From assembly GCA_004558035.1 (NCBI GenBank), contig SFEJ01000002.1, positions 35,350 through 99,349 on the forward strand: a DNA stretch of 64,000 bases, in the 5' to 3' direction. The notes beneath the pieces were generated by a model. It saw only the letters and a program-made list of their open reading frames with translations. It searched no databases and was not told the DNA's origin. The stretch is from Opitutia bacterium. GTDB taxonomy: Bacteria; Verrucomicrobiota; Verrucomicrobiae; Opitutales; UBA953. A program made the translations under genes and the position numbers. Positions 1 to 9,980 of the stretch are shown one piece after another (positions within the stretch are counted from its first letter, which is position 1; every line of letters starts with the position of its first letter).

Positions 1-3000
1 CCGAGCTTCGCCGTCGCGTCGACCGCGACCTCAAGCTCGGAAATCGAACCCGCGTTCTGCGTCAGCGTCGCGCCGTTCGTTAGCGTGACCGAAGCCGCCG
101 CGCCGTCGTTCTGCGTAAACGTCGCGTCGTTCACGGAAACGTCCGCGAGCGTGCCCGTCGAAACGAGTTCGGACCCGCTCTTGACCGTCGTCGAGCCGTT
201 GACCGTGCCGGAAACCGTCACGTTCGAGTTCGACGCGGCGTCAATCGAAGCGACCGTGCCGCCGATCGTGACCGCCGAAGCGTTCGCCACGACCGCGCCG
301 GCGTCTCCCGCCGTCTGCGTGAACGTCGCGCCGTTCTCCAGCGTGACCGAAGCCGCCGTGCCGCCGTTCTGCGCGAACGTCGAAGCGTTCACGGAAACGT
401 CCGCGAGCGTGCCGTCCGTCTGCGTCAGTCCGGAATTCTTCTTGACCGTCGTCGCACCGGTCACCGTGCCGGAAGTCGAGAGGACCGAGCCGTTCTCCAG
501 CTTCAGCGCGCCGGTCACCGTTCCCGAGAGAGTCGAGTCGGCGGCGGAATCGTTCAGGCGCAGATTGCCGTTGACCGTGCCCGCGATCGCCGCGGAGCCG
601 CCCTTGACCGTCACGCCGGACTCGACCGTCGCGCCCGCCGCGAGCTCGTAATCCTTGACGAGAATGCTCGTGGCCGTGAGCGTGCTGCCCGCTTCCTGGA
701 CGATCTTCGCGTCGGAGAGCGAAATCGTCTCGGCGCTGTTTTCGCCCGCGATCGTCACCGTGCCTTCGCCGGCGACGAGGTCGCCGTTGATCGTCGCGTT
801 CTTGAGCCCCAGTTCATTGCCTTCGCCCGAGAGCGTGACGTTGCCGTTGACCGTGGAGTCATCGATGGAAATCTTCGCGCCGTCCGCGTCGGCATCGAAG
901 CCGAAATCGCCCGAAACCGTCGAATCCCTGACGACGAGTTCGCCGTCGCCGAAAACCGTCGCGGCGCCGAGAGCGACGTCCGCCGCGCCGTCGATCGTCA
1001 GCGACCCGGAGACGTTCGTCTCGTCCGCCTCGACCGCGCCCTTGAGCGTCGCGTCGCCTTCGACCGCGAGCGTTCCCGCATCGACAGAACCGTTCTCGAT
1101 CGTCGTTTCGTTCCTGAGCGTCAGCGTGCCGGAAGCCGTGAAATCGACCCGGGCGCCCGCCGCTTCGGAGACGCCGTTCAGCGTGACGTCCGCGCCCGAA
1201 ATCGAGCCGGAAGCATTCGCGACCGCGTTCGCGATCTCGACGTCGCCCGTCGCGACGAGCGCGCCGTCGTCGAGCGTGAGATCCGCGATCGTCGCGGACT
1301 CGGCATTCGCCGTCGCGCCGGAGAGCGTCAGATCGGAAGCCGTGAGTTCGCCCAGCGAAACGGTTTCGGAACCGTCGAGCGTCAGCGAGCCGGAGACGTT
1401 CGTCACGCCCGCCGAAACTTCGCCGGAGAGCGTCGCGTCGCCTTCGACCGCGAGCGTTCCCGCGGTGACCGCACCGGAAACCGCAGCCGTGCCTCCGAGC
1501 GTCAGCGTGCCGGAAGCCGTGAGATCGACCTGGCCGCCCGCCGCTTCGGAGAGGCCGTTCAGCGTGACGTCCGCGCCCGAAATCGAGCCGGAAGCATGCG
1601 CGACCGCGTTCGCGATCGCGACGTCGCCCGTCGCGACGAGCGCGCCGTCGTCGAGCGTGAGATCCGTGATCGTCGCGGACTCGGCTTTCGCCGTCGCGCC
1701 GGAGAGCGTCAGATCGGAAGCCGTGAGTTCGCCCAGCGAAACTTCCGCCTCGTCGGAAACGGTCAGCGAGCCTTCGACGTTCGTCGCGAGCGCGTCGAAA
1801 CTGAGGTCGCCGCCCGAGAGCGTCGCTTCCGTGCCCGAGGCGATCTTGAGTTGACCGATATCGCCGGCGTTGACGTCGCCCGAAAGCGTGCCCAGCAGCG
1901 CGAGCGTGTCCGCGTCGATTTCGACGCCGTCGCCGGAAAGTCCGTCCTCAAGCGTCAGCGTGTCCGCGGAAAGCTTGCCCTTCGCGTCGGCGACCGCGTT
2001 CGTCACCGTGACGTCGCCCGTCGAGGAAAGCGCGCCGCCGTTCAAGTTCAGCGTGTCGACGTCGACGGTCTCATCGGAATTGAGCGCTCCGCCGGCGTCG
2101 AGCGTCAGCGTTCCCGCGTCGATCGCGACTCCGGAGACGCCGAGCGTCGCGTCGGAGGTCACGTTCGCGTTCTCGAGCGTGAGCGTCGGTTCGTCGCCCG
2201 CGCCGTCGTCGGCCTCGATCGCCGAGTTCGACGAAACGGAGAGACGGGAAACTTCCACGTTCGCCGCGGCGACGGCGACGTTGCCGCCGTTCAGGACGAG
2301 CGCGCTTTCGTCGTCGGTCGTCGCGACGTCGCCCTTGAGTTCGAGGGAGCCGCCGTTGTTGATCGAGACGACAGCGCCGTCCGCGAGCTCGAGACCGCCG
2401 TCCGCGACCGAGAGCTGACCGGAGTTGTCGACCCAAAGATCCACGCCCTTGAGCGTCGCGCCCTCCGCCTTGAAGTCCGCGTCGTTCAGTCTGACGCGGT
2501 CGAAGCCGGAGATCGTCGCGTCCGTCGCCGTGAGCGAGGAATTGCCGCTCAGCGCGACGCTGAAGCCCGAAGCCCCCGCCAGCTCGACGTCGGAGATCGT
2601 CGCCCGAGAATTGTTCGTGAGCTTAAGCCCCTCGCTCACTTCGAGCGTGACGCGCTCGCCGAGATTTTCCTCGTTGGCGGCGACGCCCGTGACCGTCAGC
2701 GTCGAATTGTCGAAGCTCGCGTTGCCGAGATCGCCGAGCGTGCGGTCGGCGGTGCTCGCGTCGCGCTCGATGTCCTCGATCGTCAGATCCGCGTTCGTGA
2801 GACTCGTCTCGCGGCGCACTTCCACGTGCGAGTAGGTGTACTCGGGAACCGCGTCGTCGTAGTATTCGGCGATCCGAATCGCGAGGCTCTGTCTGCCCCG
2901 CGCCGGGAGGTAGAGATTTTCCGTGCCGACGCCCGAGAGCTCGTAGTTGCCTTCGGCTTCCTGTTCGAACATCACGTTGCCGCTCGAAGCGATGATTTCG

Positions 3001-6000
3001 CCGCGCGTCTCTTCCGTCACGACGATGTTGCCCGCCTTCAGTTCGAACTGCGAGTACGCGTCGACCCAAATATTGCCGGCGCCGTCGTGGTCCGTGACGA
3101 GGATTTTGCCCAAAGCGTTGTCGGCGACGAGCTTGCCGCCGTCCGTGAGCTGAATCGTGCCTTCGTCGCCCGCGGCGATCGCGTCCTTCATCTTGAGCGT
3201 GCCGACCTTGACCGTCGCCGCGTCGTTCGCGCTCATGCCGAAGCCGTCCACCGTGACCGCGCCCTGCACGGACTCGGTGAGGTCGAGCGCGGCGATTTCC
3301 GCGAACGCGCCGGAAGCGAGCGAGAGCGTCGCGCCCGCTTCAAGCTTCAGCGCGCCGTTCCCGACGTCGAGCACGCCGTAGTCCGAAAGCGCGACGGAGC
3401 CCGTTCCCGCGACCGTCATATCACCCGCGGCGGCGAAGGTCGCCTTGTCGGCGGACGTGCCGGAGACGTTCAGCGTGCCGTTGAGAGCGATTGCGGCGGC
3501 GCCCGCGTTCTGCGTCAGCGTCGCGCCGTCGAGCACGTTGACGACCGCGCCCGCGCCGTTCGCGAGATTCGTGAAGGTCGAAGCTTCGGCGTCGCCGGAA
3601 AGATCGTCCCCCTTGAGCGTCAGCGTGCCGCGGTCGTTCAATTCGATGTTCGTGACGGCGATCCTGCCGTGGACCGAGGCGTTCTTGTCGTCGGCGACGT
3701 CGAGCGTCGTCGTCGTGATCGAGGAGGCTTCGCCGAGCGAAACGTCCGCAGCGACCTGCACCTTGTCGGCGTCGGCCGCGCCCGCGACCGTGGAGACCGT
3801 CACCTTGCCGGAAGCGTCGAACGCGTTCGTCGTGAAGGAGATCGTCTCGTCGGCTTCGAGCGTGCGGATCGTGAGGTTTTCGACGGTCGTTCCCGCGCCG
3901 CCCGCGAGCGCGAGGGAGCCGGCGGTCTGCGTCAGTTCCGCGTTCGAGGCGGAAAGCTCGCCGTTGATCGTCGTGTCGCCTTCGGAAACGGTCAGCTTCG
4001 CGTTCTCGGTCTGCGTTCCCGTGAGGGAGAGCGTCGCGCCCGTCGCCGCGTCCGTCCAGGTCTTCGCGGTCGCGGAAGCGGCGTCCGTCAGCGCGAACGC
4101 GCCGTTGTTCTCGACGCCGTCTTTAAATTCGGATTGACCGCCGGCAACGGAGAAGCTCTTGCCCGACGAGACCGTCAGTTTCCCGTCAAGCGTGAGCGTT
4201 CCCGCGTTCGTCACGGTCAAATTGTTCTGCGCCGGCGACCACGCCTGCACGAGGCGGAGCGAATCGAGCTCGTTGATTTCGATTTCGGAGACGACGCCCG
4301 CGAGCGCTTCGTCCGGATTCGTGATCTTGACCTGCGTGGAGACTTCCGTTTCGCCCTCGCCCGCCGTCGTGCCGACGACGAGCTTTTCCGCCGTCAGCTT
4401 CGCGTCGAAGACGAATTCGGCGCCGTTCGTCGCGCCCGAGAGCGTGATCGCGCCGTCGGTCGCGGTCGCCGTGATTTCAAGCGTGTTCGCGATGCCGGGT
4501 CCGGAGAGATGCTCCGTGAGATTGATTTCGACGTTCGCGCCTTCGATCGTGCCGACCGCGGCGCCGGGCGTCGTGGCGTTGTCGGTGATCGGCGCGTCGA
4601 CGAAGACGTCGCCCGTCGCCCTGACCGTTCCCGCAGTCGTGAACCCGCCGAGCTTCAGCGAGTCTTCGATCGTCAGGTCGCCGTCGTTCTCGAAAACGCC
4701 GCCGGAGTAAACGGAGACGTTCTTGAGCGCCGCCTTCGCGCCGTCGGCTCCGGTGAAGTCTTCGGCGGTCTTGAGCACGGCGCCGACCGCGGAGACGTTT
4801 TCAAGGAAGTTGACGTCCGCCTCCGTCGCGTCCGCCGTGAAGTTTGTGCCGAAATTCGACGCGAAAATCGTCTTCGCGTTAATCTCGGAGCCTTCACCGA
4901 AAGCGGACTCGCCGGAGAAGTTGACCTGCCCGTCCGCACCGACGATCTCGCCTTCCGCGTCGCGGGAGACGCCCGCGTTGAGCGTCAGCGCGCCCGTCGA
5001 GCCCGTTCCCGCCATGAAGCTGACGTCGTTCGCCTCGATCGTGCCGGAAGCGCCGGCGGCGAGCGCGTTCGTGAACGTGGCGTCGCCGTTGACCGTGAGC
5101 GTGCCGTCCGAAAGCGCGGCGTTCGCGAAGGTGACGTCCGCGTCGTCCGTGAGCGTCAGCGCGCCGTCCGTGAGCTTCAGCGTTCCCGCGAGCGCGTCGC
5201 CGGCGACGGACGCCGCTTCGAGCGCGGAGCCGTCGATTTCGAGCACGGAAGCGTCGCCGACGACCGCGAGTTCGCCGATCGCGACGTTCGTGCCCTGCGT
5301 GAGCTTCAGCGTGCCGTTGCGCGTTTCCGCGCCGACGGTTTCGCCGACGGAAACGTCGAGATGCGTCCAGTCGAGCTGCGCGCCGTCTTCGCCCGCGGTC
5401 TCCGTGATTTCGAGCGTGCTGTGCGAAGCCGTGTCCGCGTAGGCGTCCGCGACGGCGAGCGAATCGACGTTCGAGAGATCGAGTTTGGAAAGCGTGACCG
5501 TGACGTCCGTGCCGTCGTTCGCGAGATCCGTCACGCGGAGTTCGTCCGCCGTGATCGCGATGTTCTGCCCGAGCGCGTTGCTCGCGGTGACGACGACGTC
5601 GTGCTTCGTCGTGCCGTCGGAAGCCGTGAGCGCGCCGCCGGTGCCGTTCAGCGCGGCGACGTGCATGTCTCCGGCCGTCGCGACGAGTTCGCCGCCTTCG
5701 TTCAGCGTGACGTTCACGCCGCCGGTCGCGACCGAGCCGACGGTCCCCGCCGTCAGCGTGGAATGAATCGGAGCGTCGTTCGCGCCCGTGCCGTTGCCGG
5801 CCACGACGATCGTGCCCGTCACGCCCGGAAGGGCGTTCGCGACCGAAGTCGCCGTGGCGTAGGTGACGTAAACGTCTTCGCCGAGCGGATTGACGCCGCC
5901 GACGACGAGCGTGCCGCCGTCCGCGAGCTCGACCGCCGTCAGTTTGTGCGGTACGACCGCGGGCGTTCCCGCGAGCTCGTTGTTGTTGCCGCGCAGATCG

Positions 6001-9000
6001 AAAGTCGCGCCCGCGCCGACGGAAACCTTGGTGAGACGGTTCCGCGTGTTGACGAAGCCGTTGACGATCTGAACGTTCGCGCCGTCTTCGACGACGATTT
6101 CCTGAGCGTCGAGTCCGAGCCCCGCCTGAACGTCGACGTCGGCGGACGCGTCGTTCTTGAAGACGATGTTCTTCGCCGCGTCCACCTTGGCGACGGCGAG
6201 CCCGTTGATGCCCGAAACCTTGGAGAGAAGGACGTCGCCGGCCGTCGCCGATTCGGTCTTCAGCGTGATTTCGGAATTGCCGAGCTTGAGCTCCGCGCCA
6301 GAAAGGTCGATGGCGCCGTTCGTCGCCGTGACCTCGGAATTGTTCGCGATTTCGAGCGAGCCGACCGCCGTGACCGCGCGCGTCGCCGCGAGCGTCGCGC
6401 CCTGGTCGAAGCTCGTCTCGCCCTTGAGCAGGATGTCCTGCCCCGCCGTAAGCGTCGCGTTCTCGCCGAACGTCGTCGCGTCGGCGTCCGCGTCGTCGCC
6501 GAGCGCGATGTCGCCCGCGGTCGCCGTGAGCGTCGCGCGGTCGCCCGCGCTCGTGTTGCCCTTGACCGTGACGTTCTGCGCGGCGGTGATCGCGAGATCG
6601 TCGCCCGTCGTCAGATCGCCTTCGACGGTCGCGCTCGTGCCCGCATTGATCGTGAGATCGCCGACGGTCTCGCCGTCCGCGTTCTCGGTCGTGAGATCGC
6701 CCGCGGCCGTGACCGCCTGAGAAGCCGTGAGCGTCGCGCCCGTGTCGAACGTCGCGTCGTTATTGAAAGTGATGTTGCCGTTCGTCGTATCCGTTCCCGC
6801 GGTCAGCGTCGCGTCCGCGCCGAAGGTCGCGTCGCCCGTGAGCGTGATGTCGCCGCCCGTCGCCGCCGTTCCCGCCGTGATCGCGGCGGAGTCGCCGACG
6901 TTCGTGGCGCCCGTGACGGAAACGTTCTTCGCCGCGGAAACCATAAGATCGTCGCCCGCCGTCAGATCGCCGCTGACGGTGACGCTCTCCTCGCTCGAAA
7001 CGAGCTCGACGTTCGAGCCGGCTTCGACGTCGGCCGTCGCGTTCGAAACGGCCTCGTTGCTCGTCGTGACGGTGAGATTCTTTTGGACTTCAAGCTTGGA
7101 GTAATCGCCCATCGAAAGCGTTCCCGCGAGCACAAGGTCACTGCCCGTGTGCGACCACGCGGTTTTGTCGTCGGCCGTTCCCGCAGCGAGCGAAACGGAA
7201 GTCAAGCGGTTGTATTTCCCGCCGTTGTCGCCATTGCTGCTCGTCGCGGTCGTGAGAGCGGCGCCCTCGCCCAGCTCGACGACGTTCAGATAACCTTCGT
7301 CGAGAATTCGCCTCGTCGTCGATCCGATCGTCGCTTCGGCGCCGGCCGCAAGCGCGAGTTTTTTCGTGACGACCTTGGAATCGCCGTTCTGGTTGATGAC
7401 AGAACCCGTTCCCGTGAACGTCACGGAATCCGAAGGCGTTCCCCAGCCGTTGGTCGTGTTGTTCGTCAGCCAAACTTTATTCGCCGCGCTGTCGGAAATG
7501 GAGACGAGGAGAATGTTCTTGGCGCCGATGACGCCCTGATCGGAAACGACGCCGACCTTCGCCGTGCCGCCCGCCGCCTTGATGACGCCGTTGCCCATCG
7601 AAACGTCGCCGAGCTCGATCGCGTAAACCGGGTCGGAGGTTTCCGTCGCCGCAATGTCCGCGCCCGTGGACTCGATCGTGCCGGCGTTCATCGTCGTCTG
7701 CCCGAGCGACTTCAGCTGGCCGCGCGTGGTGATGAGCGACTGAGCGTCGCCGAGAGTGATTTTGCCGGGCGTCGCATCGGATCCGACGACCTGCGTGCCG
7801 GAAAGCTTCAGCGTGTCCGTCGAATCGACCTTGATCGCGTTGACTTTCAGCAGGATATCGTCGGCGGAAAGATCGAGAATCGTATTGATGCCGGACGCCG
7901 TTCCACCGACAATGAGTCCGTTTGTTCCGGGTTCCGTCCCGGTGGCGGTGACGACCGAACCGGCGCCGAGCGTAAGCGTCTGATTGCCTTTGATGTGAAT
8001 CTTGTTCGTATTTTCATCGCCGAGCACAAGCGCTCCGGTAGTCGTACCGGTTCCGCGGGGATCGATTTCCACCGTGCCGGCGTTGCTCGCGGCGATTTTA
8101 CCGTACGCGCCGTCGACGATCTTCTGAATCGTCACGTTCGTCCCGATGAGCGTGCCGCCCGTGAGCGTGAGACCGGTCGTTCCGGAAACGCCCGAGACGT
8201 TTCCCGCAATGAGCGTGTTCGCGCCGACGTCGAGGTTCCTGACGTTCGCCGCGCCGCTCGTCTCGACCGTGATCGGCGCTTCCGCCGTGCCCGCGAGCGT
8301 GAGGCCTCCGTCGTTATTCGTGGCGGTGAATTTCAGCGCGCCCGCGCTCGCGGACTTGTTGAGAACGATTGTGCCGGCGTTGGCGATCTCGGTGATTTCG
8401 CCGGAGGATCCTTCCGCGATGCCGTAAATGTTCGTGGAGCCGTTCGTCGCGGAGAGGTCGAGCGTGCCGCCGCGCATCGTCAGCGTGCCTTCTTCGCCGA
8501 GCGTGAAGGCGGTCGCCTTGACCGAAGCGGCGCCGGAGCCGATCGTGAGGTTCTTCGCGTCGACCGTTCCCGCCGTGGAGACGGCGACGCCGTCCGCGAC
8601 TTCGAGCGTTCCCGCGCGCGCCTGCAGATCAAGCTCGCCGGCGAAAGTCTTGGCGGCGGTGAATTTCGCGATCGCGTCTTCGCCGGAAACGTCCACGAGC
8701 CCCGAGGATCCCGCGTCGAGGGAATCAAGGTTCTGCGTGATGCCGTCGCCCGTGAGTTCGAGCGTGCCGCCGTTGAGCACGGTCGTCGCGCCCGCCTCCG
8801 CGACGAGGCGTTCCGCCTTGAGCGTTTCGCTCCTGGCGGCTTCGCCGGCGTCGCCGATGGTCAGAGTCGTGCCGGCCGCGAGCGAGACATCGCCCGCGCC
8901 GAGATCGAGAGAAGACCCTTCCTTGAGCGTGACGGAGCCGCCCGTCCGGGTCGAAAGGTTGAGATCCGCCGCCGTGAGCGAGACGTCTTCGTTCACCGTG

Positions 9001-9695
9001 AGGGCGCCGGAGGCGTTGATGGAGCCCGCGGCGTCGGTCGCCGTCGCCGAAGAGCCCTGAACGTGGTCGAGCGCGAAATCGCTGACGTTGACGACGCCGC
9101 CCTGCATCGAGAGGACGGTCACGCCGCCCGCGTTCGCGAGCGTGACGTTCCCGCCCGTCTTGGCGACGAGAGTCTGCACGTTCGCCTCGCCTTCAAAATT
9201 GAGTTCGCCGGAGGCCTCGATGCGGGAAAGCGCCGCGTCGCCCGTGATCGTGAGCTGCGCGTTCTCGTTGACGGCGATTTTGCCGTAATTGTTGGACGAC
9301 TGCACGGACGCGAAGACGACGTCGCTCGCGGCGACGGTGACGGAGGCGACGGAGTCCGGAGCCTGGAACTGAAGCTTGCCGAAATCGAGCGGCGCGCCCG
9401 AAGATTCGATCGTGAGCTCGGTGCGTGCGGAAAGCGTCGTCGTGTCCGCGACGGACGCGGCGGCGGTTCCGCCGAACGAAATCTGCCCGGAGCCGAAGGC
9501 GAGATTGTCCGCGGAGTAGTCGCCTTCGGTCACGGAGGCGTCGATCGTGGCGGTCGTCGCGGCGTGCGCGGGAGCGGCGGCGAAAGTCGCAAGCCCTGCG
9601 GCGACGAGGAAGGCGGGCGCGTAAGCCGCTTTCTTGGCGCCGAGGAAGCGCGCGATGAATCGGAAGAAGCGAGATTTGTTTCGATGCATGTTCAT
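1..9695 (-). CDS. Giant secreted autotransporter-type beta-helix adhesin (3' end outside window)
   Basis: Translating the minus strand from the ATG at 9695 gives an N-terminus MNMHRNKSRFFRFIARFLGA, then a hydrophobic stretch ending in AHA at residues 43-45, which is a good signal-peptidase I site. The frame remains in phase at the window edge, where it reads LTQNAGSISELEV-type repeats, so at least 3,231 codons are present and the end is missing. The mature part is almost entirely Ala/Thr/Ser/Gly/Val/Asn with short recurring strands such as ASGTLTL, NGATLTQ, VSGTVNG and TVKSGS. This is typical of autotransporter-associated beta-strand repeats forming a right-handed beta-helix. The C-terminal beta-barrel or anchor expected for this class would lie beyond position 1. 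Role as a surface adhesin is inferred from architecture only. No clear Shine-Dalgarno precedes the ATG; a second ATG lies two codons downstream. It is divergent from a tyrosine recombinase, with an inverted repeat between them. Confidence 0.85.
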   Translation of the reverse strand, partial: MNMHRNKSRFFRFIARFLGAKKAAYAPAFLVAAGLATFAAAPAHAATTATIDASVTEGDYSADNLAFGSGQISFGGTAAASVADTTTLSARTELTIESSGAPLDFGKLQFQAPDSVASVTVAASDVVFASVQSSNNYGKIAVNENAQLTITGDAALSRIEASGELNFEGEANVQTLVAKTGGNVTLANAGGVTVLSMQGGVVNVSDFALDHVQGSSATATDAAGSINASGALTVNEDVSLTAADLNLSTRTGGSVTLKEGSSLDLGAGDVSLAAGTTLTIGDAGEAARSETLKAERLVAEAGATTVLNGGTLELTGDGITQNLDSLDAGSSGLVDVSGEDAIAKFTAAKTFAGELDLQARAGTLEVADGVAVSTAGTVDAKNLTIGSGAASVKATAFTLGEEGTLTMRGGTLDLSATNGSTNIYGIAEGSSGEITEIANAGTIVLNKSASAGALKFTATNNDGGLTLAGTAEAPITVETSGAANVRNLDVGANTLIAGNVSGVSGTTGLTLTGGTLIGTNVTIQKIVDGAYGKIAASNAGTVEIDPRGTGTTTGALVLGDENTNKIHIKGNQTLTLGAGSVVTATGTEPGTNGLIVGGTASGINTILDLSADDILLKVNAIKVDSTDTLKLSGTQVVGSDATPGKITLGDAQSLITTRGQLKSLGQTTMNAGTIESTGADIAATETSDPVYAIELGDVSMGNGVIKAAGGTAKVGVVSDQGVIGAKNILLVSISDSAANKVWLTNNTTNGWGTPSDSVTFTGTGSVINQNGDSKVVTKKLALAAGAEATIGSTTRRILDEGYLNVVELGEGAALTTATSSNGDNGGKYNRLTSVSLAAGTADDKTAWSHTGSDLVLAGTLSMGDYSKLEVQKNLTVTTSNEAVSNATADVEAGSNVELVSSEESVTVSGDLTAGDDLMVSAAKNVSVTGATNVGDSAAITAGTAATGGDITLTGDATFGADATLTAGTDTTNGNITFNNDATFDTGATLTASQAVTAAGDLTTENADGETVGDLTINAGTSATVEGDLTTGDDLAITAAQNVTVKGNTSAGDRATLTATAGDIALGDDADADATTFGENATLTAGQDILLKGETSFDQGATLAATRAVTAVGSLEIANNSEVTATNGAIDLSGAELKLGNSEITLKTESATAGDVLLSKVSGINGLAVAKVDAAKNIVFKNDASADVDVQAGLGLDAQEIVVEDGANVQIVNGFVNTRNRLTKVSVGAGATFDLRGNNNELAGTPAVVPHKLTAVELADGGTLVVGGVNPLGEDVYVTYATATSVANALPGVTGTIVVAGNGTGANDAPIHSTLTAGTVGSVATGGVNVTLNEGGELVATAGDMHVAALNGTGGALTASDGTTKHDVVVTASNALGQNIAITADELRVTDLANDGTDVTVTLSKLDLSNVDSLAVADAYADTASHSTLEITETAGEDGAQLDWTHLDVSVGETVGAETRNGTLKLTQGTNVAIGELAVVGDASVLEIDGSALEAASVAGDALAGTLKLTDGALTLTDDADVTFANAALSDGTLTVNGDATFTNALAAGASGTIEANDVSFMAGTGSTGALTLNAGVSRDAEGEIVGADGQVNFSGESAFGEGSEINAKTIFASNFGTNFTADATEADVNFLENVSAVGAVLKTAEDFTGADGAKAALKNVSVYSGGVFENDGDLTIEDSLKLGGFTTAGTVRATGDVFVDAPITDNATTPGAAVGTIEGANVEINLTEHLSGPGIANTLEITATATDGAITLSGATNGAEFVFDAKLTAEKLVVGTTAGEGETEVSTQVKITNPDEALAGVVSEIEINELDSLRLVQAWSPAQNNLTVTNAGTLTLDGKLTVSSGKSFSVAGGQSEFKDGVENNGAFALTDAASATAKTWTDAATGATLSLTGTQTENAKLTVSEGDTTINGELSASNAELTQTAGSLALAGGAGTTVENLTIRTLEADETISFTTNAFDASGKVTVSTVAGAADADKVQVAADVSLGEASSITTTTLDVADDKNASVHGRIAVTNIELNDRGTLTLKGDDLSGDAEASTFTNLANGAGAVVNVLDGATLTQNAGAAAIALNGTLNVSGTSADKATFAAAGDMTVAGTGSVALSDYGVLDVGNGALKLEAGATLSLASGAFAEIAALDLTESVQGAVTVDGFGMSANDAATVKVGTLKMKDAIAAGDEGTIQLTDGGKLVADNALGKILVTDHDGAGNIWVDAYSQFELKAGNIVVTEETRGEIIASSGNVMFEQEAEGNYELSGVGTENLYLPARGRQSLAIRIAEYYDDAVPEYTYSHVEVRRETSLTNADLTIEDIERDASTADRTLGDLGNASFDNSTLTVTGVAANEENLGERVTLEVSEGLKLTNNSRATISDVELAGASGFSVALSGNSSLTATDATISGFDRVRLNDADFKAEGATLKGVDLWVDNSGQLSVADGGLELADGAVVSINNGGSLELKGDVATTDDESALVLNGGNVAVAAANVEVSRLSVSSNSAIEADDGAGDEPTLTLENANVTSDATLGVSGVAIDAGTLTLDAGGALNSDETVDVDTLNLNGGALSSTGDVTVTNAVADAKGKLSADTLTLEDGLSGDGVEIDADTLALLGTLSGDVNAGDIGQLKIASGTEATLSGGDLSFDALATNVEGSLTVSDEAEVSLGELTASDLTLSGATAKAESATITDLTLDDGALVATGDVAIANAVAHASGSISGADVTLNGLSEAAGGQVDLTASGTLTLGGTAAVSGAVTAGTLAVEGDATLSGEVSAGVTNVSGSLTLDGSETVSLGELTASDLTLSGATANAESATIADLTLDDGALVATGDVEIANAVANASGSISGADVTLNGVSEAAGARVDFTASGTLTLRNETTIENGSVDAGTLAVEGDATLKGAVEADETNVSGSLTIDGAADVALGAATVFGDGELVVRDSTVSGDFGFDADADGAKISIDDSTVNGNVTLSGEGNELGLKNATINGDLVAGEGTVTIAGENSAETISLSDAKIVQEAGSTLTATSILVKDYELAAGATVESGVTVKGGSAAIAGTVNGNLRLNDSAADSTLSGTVTGALKLENGSVLSTSGTVTGATTVKKNSGLTQTDGTLADVSVNASTFAQNGGTAASVTLENGATFTQTAGDAGAVVANASAVTIGGTVASIDAASNSNVTVSGTVNGSTTVKSGSELVSTGTLADVSVNDATFTQNDGAAASVTLTNGATLTQNAGSISELEVAVDATAKL
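997..1760 (-). repeat. Tandem duplication inside the adhesin gene, period 381-384 bp
   Basis: Sequence from about 997-1380 recurs at about 1381-1760 with an offset of 384 bp in its first part and 381 bp after a 3-nt indel, both multiples of three. The copies are near identical over long stretches; for example 1120-1360 aligns with 1501-1741 with only scattered substitutions. Each unit encodes about 127 residues of passenger, including a SLGELTASDLTLSGAT segment. The duplication is therefore in frame and looks recent. Confidence 0.85.
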
Positions 9696-9734
9696 AAATT
9701 TTCAGGGGATTATTTTTTGAGTGGCGGAAGCATA

Positions 9735-9756
9735 GCGATTTGGGAAATCGCAAAGC
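9735..9756 (+). repeat. Left arm of 22-nt perfect inverted repeat upstream of adhesin
   Basis: The arm begins with GCGATTTGGGAAATCGC, itself a 7-bp palindrome with a GGG centre, followed by AAAGC. Its exact reverse complement is at 9921-9942. It lies 40 bp upstream of the adhesin ATG. It could be a recombination half-site for the neighbouring tyrosine recombinase or a duplicated operator. Confidence 0.85.
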
Positions 9757-9920
9757 GTCCGCTCCCGTTCCCGCGGAAACCTTTTCCCGGAAACGCCGAG
9801 CCTCGTTCCCGTCGCCCCTCTCTCCGAAAACCTTTCTTTAACTTAAATCAGTCGAACTGTCGAAAATCTTCACGCTTTTTAAAATCGCCGTTAAAAGCGC
9901 CGCCGGAGGAAAATTTGCTT
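9757..9920. promoter_or_regulatory. Intergenic segment between inverted repeats; candidate invertible promoter
   Basis: These 164 bp lie between the two 22-nt arms, in the 285-bp gap between the divergent adhesin and recombinase genes. The middle (about 9829-9896) is much more AT-rich than the surroundings. A weak sigma70-like pair points toward the adhesin on the minus strand: TCGACA at 9863-9858, a 17-nt spacer, TAAAGA at 9840-9835. A second weak pair points toward the recombinase: CTGTCG at 9857-9862, 17 nt, TAAAAT at 9880-9885. Neither is strong. The invertible-promoter reading rests on layout, not on a demonstrated promoter. Confidence 0.4.
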
Positions 9921-9942
9921 GCTTTGCGATTTCCCAAATCGC
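9921..9942 (-). repeat. Right arm of 22-nt perfect inverted repeat upstream of recombinase
   Basis: Exact reverse complement of 9735-9756. It ends 38 bp before the recombinase ATG. With the left arm it delimits a 208-bp segment that site-specific recombination between the arms would invert. Confidence 0.85.
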
Positions 9943-9980
9943 AGTGCGTCGTCCGGCGCGCCTCTGCATAAAATTTCATC

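Noticed and set aside
9735..9942. The inverted repeat as an ordinary pair of operator sites
   Set aside because: Not fully rejected. Each arm is itself palindromic, and a palindrome of similar AT/GC style, also followed by CAAAGCG, overlaps the pgk promoter at 21862-21879. I prefer the switch because of the linked recombinase and the perfect 22-nt inversion, but the operator or dispersed-palindrome explanation remains open.
1596..9971. An 8.4-kb uninterrupted plus-strand reading frame (about 2,791 codons) rich in Arg, Val and Glu
   Set aside because: It is antisense to the adhesin, which has a clear signal peptide and repeat structure. The plus frame lacks any domain and arises from the skewed composition of the opposite strand.
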